A stretch of 64,000 nt of DNA from Rhizobium sp. BG4 (GTDB lineage Bacteria; Pseudomonadota; Alphaproteobacteria; Rhizobiales; Rhizobiaceae): the NCBI RefSeq assembly GCF_016864575.1, contig NZ_CP044125.1, positions 434,001-498,000 of the forward strand, written 5' to 3'. The notes beneath the pieces were generated by a model, which saw only the letters and a list, made by a program, of their open reading frames with translations, was not told the origin of the DNA and searched no databases. Below, piece by piece: positions 56,832 to 64,000 of the stretch (the stretch's first letter is position 1; every line of letters starts with the position of its first letter). Made by a program: the position numbers and the translations under genes.

Positions 56832-59036
56832 TTATCTCTTGGTCCGGCCGGAAAGCAGACCGGCAATCAGCTTGGGCGCACTGGATTTCAGGGCTTCACC
56901 GCGGCCGGAAAGGCTGGGGTTGGTCATGAAATACTGCTGCGCGTTGAACGGCTCCTCGCCCTTGCGCACCTCCATGCGCCTGGACGTTCCGTCGGGCAAT
57001 ATCTCGTAGCTTTGCTGATTGTCAATGATATTGCCCAGCATGATCTGGGACAAAACCTGCTCCTTGACGGTCGGATTGGTCAGCGGCACCAGCGTCTCGA
57101 CGCGGCGGTCGAGGTTGCGCGGCATCATGTCGGCCGATCCGATATAGACGAGCGCCTTGTCCGACGGCAGGCCATAACCGTTGCCGAAGCAGAAGATGCG
57201 GCTGTGTTCCAGGAAGCGGCCAACGATCGACTTGACGCGGATATTCTCCGACAGGCCAGGCACCTGCGGGCGCAGGCAGCAGATGCCGCGCACGACCAGA
57301 TCGATCTCCACGCCGGCATGGCTCGCCGTATAGAGCGCGTCGATGATCTCGGGGTCGACGAGCGCGTTCATCTTCATCCAGATCGCCGCCGGCGCGCCGT
57401 TCTTCGCATGCATGATCTCTTCGTCGATGTGACGCAGGATGCGCGAGCGCAGCGTATAGGGCGAGACCGCCAGCTTCATGCTTTCTTCCGGCTCGCCATA
57501 GCCGGTGATGAAGTTGAAGATATTCGCCATGTCATGGGCGATCACGGGATTGCAGGTGAAGAAGGACAGGTCGGTGTAGATCTTCGCGGTGATCGGGTGA
57601 TAGTTGCCGGTGCCGAGATGGCAGTAGCTGCGTAGCTTGCCCTCCTCGCGGCGCACCACCAGCGACATCTTGGAATGGGTCTTCAGTTCGATGAAGCCGA
57701 AAACGACCTGCACGCCGGCGCGCTCGAGGTCGCGCGCCCAGCGGATGTTCGCTTCTTCGTCGAAGCGCGCCTTGAGCTCGACCAGCGCCGTCACCGACTT
57801 GCCGGATTCGGCCGCATCGATCAGCGCACGGACGATCGGGCTGTCGTTGGAGGTGCGGTAAAGCGTCTGCTTTATCGCCAGAACGTCAGGATCGCGCGCA
57901 GCCTGGAGAAGGAACTGGACCACCACGTCGAAGGACTCGTAGGGGTGGTGAACCACCATGTCCTTTTCGCGGATGGCGGCGAAGCAGTCGCCGGCATGCT
58001 CGCGGACACGTTCGGGAAATCGGGCATTGTAGGGCGGAAACCGAAGATCGTCGCGCGGCGCCTTGGTGATCTCCGACAGCGTGTTCAGCGCCAGCAGACC
58101 CGGCAGAACGGCGATGCGGTTTTCGGGAACGCTGAGCGCCTGGACGACGAAATGGCGCAGCGAGGCCGGCATTTCGGAATCGGTCTCGATACGGATCACC
58201 TTGCCGCGGCGGCGGCGCTTCAGCGCCGTTTCGAAGAAGCGCACGAGATCTTCGGCTTCTTCTTCGACTTCGATATCGCTGTCGCGGATGATGCGGAACG
58301 TACCCGAACCCTGCACCTCATAGCCCGGGTAGAGCCGGTGGATGAAGATGTTGGCGACGTCCTCGAGCGTGATGTAGCGGATCGTGTTGCCATCATCGGG
58401 CAGGCGCACGAAACGGTCGAGCGCCGGCGGCAGGCGCAACAGCGCCGTCATCGGCTCGCGGCCATGCTTGCTGGCGAGCTGCAGGCCGATCGAGAAGCCG
58501 AGGTTCGGGATGAACGGGAACGGATGGGCGGGGTCGATCGACAGCGGCGTCAGGACCGGGAAAATCGCCTGCTCGAATTCGGTCGCCAGCCACTGACGGT
58601 CGGTGTCGCTCAATGCGCCCGGGCGGACGATCAGGATGTCCTCGCGGGCCAGATACTGCTGGAGCACGGCAAGCGATGCCTGCTGCTCCATCTGCAGATT
58701 ATCGATCTCCTGCAGGATGGCATCGAGCTGCTCGGCCGGCGTCTTGCCGTCGGGCGTGCGCACGGCGATGTTCTGGCGCACCTGGGCCTCAAGGCCGGCG
58801 ACGCGCACCATGAAGAATTCGTCGAGGTTGGCAGCCGAGATCGACAGGAAACGGACACGCTCAAGCAGCGGATGCTCGGTGTTCAGCGTCTCTTCGAGAA
58901 CGCGGCGATTGAACTGCAGCCAGGAAAATTCCCGGTTGATGAAGCGCTCGGGGCTCTGCAGCAATTCTGCAAGTGGAGGGACGGCGGAGGACGCTTCCGG
59001 CTTCGGTTCCTGATGCTCCGCAACTGCACTGTCCAT
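56832..59036 (-). CDS. ppk: polyphosphate kinase 1
   Basis: A 734-residue PPK1 that makes polyphosphate from ATP. The N domain is seen at [17 protein letters not shown] and [21 protein letters not shown]. The two phospholipase-D-like catalytic regions include [14 protein letters not shown], the autophosphorylated His in [12 protein letters not shown], and the second His near [16 protein letters not shown]. Start chosen at ATG 59036 (MDSAV); an ATG six codons upstream (59054) lacks a better ribosome site. Between hdaA and ppx. Confidence 0.95.
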   Translation of the reverse strand: MDSAVAEHQEPKPEASSAVPPLAELLQSPERFINREFSWLQFNRRVLEETLNTEHPLLERVRFLSISAANLDEFFMVRVAGLEAQVRQNIAVRTPDGKTPAEQLDAILQEIDNLQMEQQASLAVLQQYLAREDILIVRPGALSDTDRQWLATEFEQAIFPVLTPLSIDPAHPFPFIPNLGFSIGLQLASKHGREPMTALLRLPPALDRFVRLPDDGNTIRYITLEDVANIFIHRLYPGYEVQGSGTFRIIRDSDIEVEEEAEDLVRFFETALKRRRRGKVIRIETDSEMPASLRHFVVQALSVPENRIAVLPGLLALNTLSEITKAPRDDLRFPPYNARFPERVREHAGDCFAAIREKDMVVHHPYESFDVVVQFLLQAARDPDVLAIKQTLYRTSNDSPIVRALIDAAESGKSVTALVELKARFDEEANIRWARDLERAGVQVVFGFIELKTHSKMSLVVRREEGKLRSYCHLGTGNYHPITAKIYTDLSFFTCNPVIAHDMANIFNFITGYGEPEESMKLAVSPYTLRSRILRHIDEEIMHAKNGAPAAIWMKMNALVDPEIIDALYTASHAGVEIDLVVRGICCLRPQVPGLSENIRVKSIVGRFLEHSRIFCFGNGYGLPSDKALVYIGSADMMPRNLDRRVETLVPLTNPTVKEQVLSQIMLGNIIDNQQSYEILPDGTSRRMEVRKGEEPFNAQQYFMTNPSLSGRGEALKSSAPKLIAGLLSGRTKR

Positions 59037-59102
59037 AGGCCGATCCGTCCCCATTTATTCGCCATCGCGAATTATATCAGTTTCACGACAGAACTGTGAC
59101 AG

Positions 59103-59801
59103 TCAATCGACCGGGCCGGAATTTCCCAATTCATTCAATACTTCGGCCGCCATTGCCCGGGTGATCTTCGTGCCGCGCGACCAGGCGAGCCGGTCGAGCC
59201 GCTCGACGATCGTCTGGGCGGCGTTCAGCGAGCGTTCCATCCGGTTGACGATATAGAACACCAGTTTGTCATCTATATTAAGCTGCCGGTCAGAGAAGAG
59301 CTTGACGATCACCTGCGACAACAGCTCCTCATCCGGCTCGCCGATCTCGACGACGGTGGCGGCTTTCAGGCGCGACCGCAGGTCGGGAAGCTCGACCGGC
59401 CAGGACATCGGCCAGAGGCGGCTCGTCATCATCAGGCTATGGCCGTTTTCGCGCACGCTGTTGATGACGTGGAAGAGCGCCGTGTCATCGAAGCCTTCGC
59501 GGTCGACATCCTCGAACAGGACGGGACCGGCAGCGGCAGCGACTGCGGCATCGGAGCCGGCCTTCGGATGGATGCTCTGTGCGCCGCTATGCTCCTTCCA
59601 GATGCTGGCGAGATGCGACTTGCCCGAGCCGCCGGGTCCGGCCAGGATGACCACAGGCGACGGCCATTGCGGCCAGGCATCGACGATGGTGACGGCAGCA
59701 CTCAGACGGTCGGAGATCAGGAGATCGTCACGACCGCTCGCGGCATCATGGGTAAAGACCAGCGGAAGCTGCTCTCCGGCCTTGCGCTTTGCATCGTTCA
59801 T
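59103..59801 (-). CDS. hdaA: DnaA-inactivating protein HdaA
   Basis: A 232-residue DnaA-like AAA+ protein lacking the DNA-binding domain. Near the N-terminus it has QLPLVF (residues 11-16), a sliding-clamp-binding motif, then Walker A GPGGSGKSHLA and the sensor-region MMTSRLWPMSW. In Caulobacter and relatives HdaA binds the beta clamp and stimulates hydrolysis of DnaA-ATP to prevent over-initiation. Its ATG overlaps the transporter stop as ATGA. Confidence 0.92.
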   Translation of the reverse strand: MNDAKRKAGEQLPLVFTHDAASGRDDLLISDRLSAAVTIVDAWPQWPSPVVILAGPGGSGKSHLASIWKEHSGAQSIHPKAGSDAAVAAAAGPVLFEDVDREGFDDTALFHVINSVRENGHSLMMTSRLWPMSWPVELPDLRSRLKAATVVEIGEPDEELLSQVIVKLFSDRQLNIDDKLVFYIVNRMERSLNAAQTIVERLDRLAWSRGTKITRAMAAEVLNELGNSGPVD

Positions 59802-60916
59802 TTGGATTCGGCTTTGCTCTTGCGGGCAACAGACTTCGACTGACCCGCATAAAGATCGCTCTCAAGGTAGCGCGACAGGGCAAAGCGGACAAGAACGCCG
59901 ACGGCAGCGGCTGCAGGCACCGCGATCAGCAGGCCGACGAAGCCGAAGAGCGCGCCGAACGCAAAGAGCGCGAACATCAGCCAGACCGGATGCAGGCCGA
60001 CGCTGTGGCCGACGAGCTTCGGCTGCAGGATATTGCCTTCGAGAAACTGGCCGCTGAAGAATACGGCCAGCACGGCGCCGACCCAGATGTAATCGGGCCA
60101 GAACTGCACGATGGCGACGCCAACGGCGATCAGCAGGCCGAGCATCGAGCCGACATAGGGAATGAAGCTGATCATGCCGGCGAAGAGACCGATCAACAGG
60201 CCGAAATTGAGGCCGACCAGCGACAGACCGGCGGCATAGTAGATGCCGAGGATGAGGCAGAGCGAGCCCTGCCCGCGGATGAAGCCGGCGATGGCCTGAT
60301 CGATCTCGCGGGCGATCTGGTGGACATTGGCAACGTAGTCGCGCGGAATGTAACGGTCGATCTGCGCCACCATGCGGTCCCAGTCGAGCAGCATGTAGAA
60401 GGCGACGACGGGTGTGACGATCAGCAACGAGATCAGGTTGACGACGGCAAGGCCGGAGCTCCAGATCTGCGCGAACAGGCCGGTCAGGAAGCCGACGCCC
60501 TGCGAGAGGATTTCCGAGAAATTGTTCTTGATCGTGCCGAGCTGGCTCTTGATCCATTCCGGCAGCAGCGAATTCTGCGAGGTGGTGATGAACTGCTGCA
60601 GCTGATCGATATAGCCCGGGAACTTGCCGGCGAAATCGGTGAACTGGCTCGCCAGGATCGGGATCAGCGTCATCAGCGCAATGACGATCACCAGCACGAA
60701 GCAGACGAGAATGACGATCGTGGCCATCATCCGGCTGAGGCCGATACGCTGCAGCCGGTCGGCGACCGGATCGAGGAAATAAGCGATCGCCATTCCGGCC
60801 AGGAACGGCAGCAGGATGGAGCTGAAGACGAGCAGGAACAGGATGAAGAATGCGAGCACGCCGAGCCAGAAGAAGACCTGGCGCTTCAGACTTGTCCCGC
60901 TGACCTGATTTGGCAT
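59798..60916 (-). CDS. AI-2E family transporter (PerM/YhhT type)
   Basis: A 372-residue membrane protein with about eight hydrophobic helices, including the family segment GFIRGQGSLCLILGIYYAAGLSLVGLNFGLLIGLFAGMISFIPYVGS and a C-terminal VGHSVGLHPVWLMFALFAFGALFG. The central soluble stretch (residues 90-140) is typical. Its name comes from a possible role in AI-2 export; some members are Na+/H+ antiporters. It is coupled to hdaA by a 4-base overlap, a conserved pairing in alphaproteobacteria. Confidence 0.9.
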   Translation of the reverse strand: MPNQVSGTSLKRQVFFWLGVLAFFILFLLVFSSILLPFLAGMAIAYFLDPVADRLQRIGLSRMMATIVILVCFVLVIVIALMTLIPILASQFTDFAGKFPGYIDQLQQFITTSQNSLLPEWIKSQLGTIKNNFSEILSQGVGFLTGLFAQIWSSGLAVVNLISLLIVTPVVAFYMLLDWDRMVAQIDRYIPRDYVANVHQIAREIDQAIAGFIRGQGSLCLILGIYYAAGLSLVGLNFGLLIGLFAGMISFIPYVGSMLGLLIAVGVAIVQFWPDYIWVGAVLAVFFSGQFLEGNILQPKLVGHSVGLHPVWLMFALFAFGALFGFVGLLIAVPAAAAVGVLVRFALSRYLESDLYAGQSKSVARKSKAESK

Positions 60917-61170
60917 CGATTACCCCGTGTTGTCCCGCCCGCGACACGATTTTGGCCGCGAACGCTTTCAAAGCACATAGGCTGCAGCCCGGAAGATGGT
61001 CAACCCTGCCCGGAGAAATCCCATTCGCAGACCTTGAAAGAGCGGGAAATTGGGGCTTTTCTCTGTGCACCGCCTTGCATAAAGCGCACTCTCATGCAAT
61101 TGCGACCGGCATGTGAAGCGGTCATTTGTCCGCATTTTGTCCGCACGTGCAAAACCCACCGGAGAGCAGC

Positions 61171-62244
61171 ATGAGCCAGTCTGGGAAAAACGGCCTGACC
61201 TATAGCGATGCAGGCGTCGATATCGATGCCGGCAACCTGATGGTGGAGAAGATCAAGCCTGCCGTGCGTTCGACGCGCCGCCCCGGCGCCGATGGCGAAA
61301 TCGGCGGCTTCGGTGGTCTCTTCGACCTCAAGGCGGCGGGCTTCAAGGATCCGGTTCTGGTTGCCGCCAATGACGGCGTTGGCACGAAGCTGAAGATCGC
61401 GATCGACGCGGATTATCACGACACCGTCGGCATCGACCTCGTTGCCATGTGCGTCAACGATCTCGTCGTCCAGGGCGCCGAGCCGCTGTTCTTCCTCGAC
61501 TATTTCGCCACCGGCAAGCTCGACCCGAACCAGGGTGCGGCGATCGTCGAAGGTATTGCCGCGGGCTGCCGCGATGCGGGCTGCGCGCTGATCGGCGGCG
61601 AGACCGCTGAAATGCCCGGCATGTATTCCTCCGGCGACTACGACCTCGCGGGCTTTGCCGTCGGCGCTGCCGAGCGCGGCGAACTGCTGCCGGCAGGCGA
61701 CATTGCCGAAGGCGACGTCATTCTCGGCCTCGCCTCCTCCGGCGTTCACTCGAACGGCTTCTCGCTGGTACGCAAGATCGTGGAACTCTCCGGCCTCGGC
61801 TGGGATGCACCGGCACCCTTTGCAGAAGGCAAGAAGCTCGGCGAAGCGCTGCTGACGCCGACCCGCATCTATGTGAAGCCGCTGCTGAAGGCGATCCGCG
61901 AGACGAAGGCGATCAAGGCGCTGGCCCACATCACCGGCGGTGGTTTCCCTGAAAATATTCCGCGCGTGCTGCCGAAGCATCTGGCCGCCGAGATCGACCT
62001 GTCGGCCGTCAAGGTTCCGGCCGTATTCTCCTGGCTTGCCAAGACCGGCGGCGTCGAAGCCAAGGAAATGCTGCGCACCTTCAACTGCGGCATCGGCATG
62101 ATCGCCGTCGTTTCGGCTGAGAATGTCGAAGCCGTGACCAAGGCGCTCGAGGCCGAAGGCGAGAAGATCGTCGTGCTCGGCCGGATGATCGCCCGCGCAG
62201 AAGGCGCGACCGGCACCCAGTATCAGGGTACGCTCGCCCTATGA
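61171..62244 (+). CDS. purM: phosphoribosylformylglycinamidine cyclo-ligase
   Basis: A 357-residue AIR synthetase of the purine pathway. The opening [20 protein letters not shown], then [25 protein letters not shown] and [16 protein letters not shown] are family blocks. ATG at 61171 is preceded by CCGGAGAGCAGC. The stop overlaps the purN start (62241-62244). The promoter lies in the 254-bp gap shared with the AI-2E transporter. Confidence 0.97.
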   Translation: MSQSGKNGLTYSDAGVDIDAGNLMVEKIKPAVRSTRRPGADGEIGGFGGLFDLKAAGFKDPVLVAANDGVGTKLKIAIDADYHDTVGIDLVAMCVNDLVVQGAEPLFFLDYFATGKLDPNQGAAIVEGIAAGCRDAGCALIGGETAEMPGMYSSGDYDLAGFAVGAAERGELLPAGDIAEGDVILGLASSGVHSNGFSLVRKIVELSGLGWDAPAPFAEGKKLGEALLTPTRIYVKPLLKAIRETKAIKALAHITGGGFPENIPRVLPKHLAAEIDLSAVKVPAVFSWLAKTGGVEAKEMLRTFNCGIGMIAVVSAENVEAVTKALEAEGEKIVVLGRMIARAEGATGTQYQGTLAL

Positions 62245-62903
62245 GCACGCCGCGCAAACGCGTCGTCGTCTTCATCTCCGGCGGCGGCTCCAACATGCTG
62301 GCGCTCGTCGCCGCGGCGAAAGCCGCAGACTTCCCGGCGGAGATCGTCGGCGTGATCTCGGACAAGGCGGATGCCGGCGGCCTCGCCAAGGCGGCCGCCG
62401 AGGGCATCCCGGCCTTCGCCTTCGTGCGCAAGGACTATGCCAGCAAGGAAGCTCATGAGGCGGCGATCTTCGAAGCGCTCGATACGCTCTCGCCCGACAT
62501 CCTCTGCCTCGCCGGCTACATGCGCCTGCTGAGCGCGACGTTCATCCAGCGCTACGAGGGACGGATGATCAACATCCACCCTTCGCTGCTCCCCCTCTTC
62601 CCCGGCCTCCACACCCACCAGCGCGCCATCGACGCCGGCATGCGGATCGCAGGCTGCACCGTGCATTTCGTCACCGAAGGCATGGACGAAGGCCCGGTCA
62701 TCGGCCAGGCGGCAGTACCGGTGCTCTCGGGCGATACGGCCGACACGCTGGCCGGACGCGTGCTCACGGTCGAGCATCAGCTCTATCCGCAGGCGCTGAG
62801 GCTGTTTGCCGAGGGCAAGGTGCGGATGGAAGGCGGCAAGGCTGTCGGGACCGGTGCCGGCGCTGCGGCGGGGACTGAGCGGGTTATTTCGCTGATCGGG
62901 TGA
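62241..62903 (+). CDS. purN: phosphoribosylglycinamide formyltransferase
   Basis: A 220-residue GAR transformylase using 10-formyl-THF. It has [39 protein letters not shown] with the catalytic Asn-His, and a closing Asp in [13 protein letters not shown]. The start overlaps purM by four bases. The length is normal, with a short Gly/Ala-rich tail. Confidence 0.96.
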   Translation: MSTPRKRVVVFISGGGSNMLALVAAAKAADFPAEIVGVISDKADAGGLAKAAAEGIPAFAFVRKDYASKEAHEAAIFEALDTLSPDILCLAGYMRLLSATFIQRYEGRMINIHPSLLPLFPGLHTHQRAIDAGMRIAGCTVHFVTEGMDEGPVIGQAAVPVLSGDTADTLAGRVLTVEHQLYPQALRLFAEGKVRMEGGKAVGTGAGAAAGTERVISLIG

Positions 62904-62960
62904 TGTTGACCGGTCCGCCGATGCGGATCATCATGGCTCCGGTATTGATGGAGCCCGCGC

Positions 62961-63197
62961 ATGACGATAACCGTCAGCATCGATGAAGCCAGCCTCCCCG
63001 AACTTCTCGCCATGGTCGAGGCTGGTGAGGAGATCGTCATCGTCCGCGACGGGATGCCGGTGGCCAAGATGGCTGCGGTCGTTGCGGATGACGAGAAGCG
63101 CAGGCAAGCGATAGAGGCCGTCCGCGCCTTCCGGAAAACGATGCCTGCTATCACCCAGGAAGAAATTGCGGAATGGAAGACGATAGGCCGGCGATGA
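62961..63197 (+). CDS. Phd/YefM-type antitoxin
   Basis: A 78-residue protein that begins with MTITVSIDEASLPELLAMVEAGEEIVIVRDG, as in prevent-host-death/YefM antitoxins, which bind the promoter and neutralise a toxin by their C-terminus. The second half is helical and basic. Its stop overlaps the next ATG (ATGA at 63194-63197), a common toxin-antitoxin layout. GATGGAG precedes the ATG. Confidence 0.88.
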   Translation: MTITVSIDEASLPELLAMVEAGEEIVIVRDGMPVAKMAAVVADDEKRRQAIEAVRAFRKTMPAITQEEIAEWKTIGRR

Positions 63198-63604
63198 CGG
63201 CCAAATTCGTTGTCGATTCTTCCATTGTGTGCAGTTGGGTTCTCCCAGACGAAAGCTCATCGATCGCGGCTGCCGCATTCGTCCATCTGCAAACCGCCGA
63301 CGCGATTGCTCCCGATCTACTGTGGCACGAAGTGCGCAATGTCCTGATGATGGCCAGGAAGCGCAATCGCATCACCTTCGACAAGGCTTGTGAAGGTGTG
63401 AAACTCTTGCGTGGACTAGCTATCTTCACGCAGCGCTCGTCGAGCGACGACACGATTCTCGATCTGGCAGAACGGCATCAATTGACGGCCTATGACGCGG
63501 CCTATCTGGCGCTGGCGATCGAATCCAGGCTGCCGCTCGCCACGCTAGACAGGCAACTGATCGCAGCGGCAGCGCGCGAAGGCGTGCCGCTGCTCTCTGA
63601 TTAG
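63194..63604 (+). CDS. PIN-domain toxin (VapC-like RNase)
   Basis: A 136-residue PIN protein. The acidic residues are visible: Asp in KFVVDSSIVCSW, Glu in WHEVRNVLM, Asp in YDAAYLALAIESR, and Asp in TLDRQL. Such proteins cut tRNA or rRNA when unopposed by the antitoxin. It starts at ATG 63194, overlapping the antitoxin. Its last four bases overlap the convergent phnM-like gene. The VapC target here is unknown. Confidence 0.9.
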   Translation: MTAKFVVDSSIVCSWVLPDESSSIAAAAFVHLQTADAIAPDLLWHEVRNVLMMARKRNRITFDKACEGVKLLRGLAIFTQRSSSDDTILDLAERHQLTAYDAAYLALAIESRLPLATLDRQLIAAAAREGVPLLSD

Positions 63605-64000
63605 GCCGCAATCGCCTGAAGCCGATGCAGCGTGCCGTCGCTATAGACGAACTGCCCGGCGCGGAACGTCGCGCGGATGCGGTGCACATCCCCCTTCTCG
63701 ACCGCCACCAGATCGGCGCGCTGGCCGAGCGCGATCTCGCCGCGATCCAGCAATCCGGCCGAGCGGGCGGCATTCGACGTTGCCATGGCAACGGCGGCCG
63801 GCAGGTTGTTATCCATCGCGTCGGCGATCTTGAAGATACCGGGGACGAAGGCGGCCGGGTGGTAGTCGGCGGCGATGACGGAGAGAAGGCCAGCCTTGGC
63901 GGCATCGAGGGCGCTGAGATTGCCGGACATCGACTGGCCGCGCAGCGCGTTCGGCGCGCCCATCAGCGTCCAGAGGCCACGGCGGCGGGCTTCTTCGGCG
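63601..64000 (-). CDS. phnM: PhnM-like phosphonate hydrolase, 5' end outside window
   Basis: The C-terminal part (about 133 residues) of an amidohydrolase. LMGAPNALRGQSMSGNLSALDAAKAGLLSVIAADYHPAAF matches PhnM (alpha-D-ribose 1-methylphosphonate 5-triphosphate diphosphatase): the short cores GAPN-x2-RG and SGN are family-specific, and ADYHP holds an active-site Asp. It ends with ALGQRADLVAVEKGDVHRIRATF. The frame is open to the right edge, so the start lies beyond 64000. It would be part of the C-P lyase pathway for phosphonate use. Confidence 0.85.
   Translation of the reverse strand, partial: AEEARRRGLWTLMGAPNALRGQSMSGNLSALDAAKAGLLSVIAADYHPAAFVPGIFKIADAMDNNLPAAVAMATSNAARSAGLLDRGEIALGQRADLVAVEKGDVHRIRATFRAGQFVYSDGTLHRLQAIAA

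Noticed and set aside
57675..59099. 474-codon open frame opposite ppk
   Set aside because: Antisense to the conserved ppk gene, with Arg/Gly-rich low-quality sequence and no domain.

Overview
The window is about 64 kb of high-GC chromosome from an alphaproteobacterium, almost certainly a Rhizobium of the R. etli/leguminosarum type. The evidence is a BcsN-type cellulose operon, an LdtR/L,D-transpeptidase pair, an HdaA-polyphosphate kinase-exopolyphosphatase cluster, a YceD-plsX-fabH-ihfA-merR run, an Agrobacterium/Rhizobium-style nrdR-rib-nusB cluster and a CtrA-type box. Most of the window is core chromosome. Accessory-looking patches are the left edge (1-650) and roughly 48.4-55.3 kb.

Layout. 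1-0.65 kb: 3' end of a lower-GC gene with a HEPN-like R-x4-H motif, beside tRNA-Pro(GGG). 1.0-2.8 kb: HAD phosphatase and a proline-racemase-family enzyme. 2.8-12.1 kb: cellulose operon bcsN-bcsA-bcsB-bcsZ-bcsK on the minus strand, with a CtrA-type site upstream. 12.4-14.8 kb: two small proteins and a GMC oxidoreductase. 14.8-20 kb: merR, ihfA, fabH, plsX, yceD, a cytochrome bc1 assembly chaperone and divergent bamE. 20-22.2 kb: proton-pumping pyrophosphatase. 22.4-28.9 kb: nusB, ribH, three plus-strand genes, then ribE, ribD, nrdR, glyA. 29.1-31.4 kb: L,D-transpeptidase and LdtR. 31.5-40.5 kb: membrane protein, hemB, RDD protein, bpt, SRPBCC protein, parC, an unknown exported protein and a SulP transporter. 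40.7-48.3 kb: aspS, multicopper oxidase, two tiny membrane proteins, rnd, membrane cyclase and a phytase-esterase-like exported protein. 48.4-55.3 kb: mosaic of P-loop protein, HNH nuclease, DUF1801, MFS, VOC, SDR, two LysR regulators and a GST. 55.3-60.9 kb: ppx, ppk, hdaA and an AI-2E-type transporter. 61.2-62.9 kb: purM-purN. 62.96-63.6 kb: Phd/PIN toxin-antitoxin pair. The window ends inside a phnM-like gene.

Working together: the bcs genes form one translationally coupled unit for c-di-GMP-controlled cellulose. ribD/E/H make riboflavin beside nrdR and nusB. perM-hdaA-ppk-ppx joins replication control to polyphosphate turnover. LdtR sits next to the cell-wall transpeptidase it probably controls.

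Two points matter most to a user of this annotation. First, five genes (bcsK, the GMC oxidoreductase, the multicopper oxidase, DUF1801, the MFS transporter) are each broken by one missing base in a G or C run. Restoring one base gives a full-length family member each time, so these look more like sequencing errors than decay. Second, ribD carries a 159-bp palindromic repeat inserted exactly in frame (53 codons), which is the most unusual element seen here. No CRISPR array, rRNA operon, insertion sequence or prophage was recognised.
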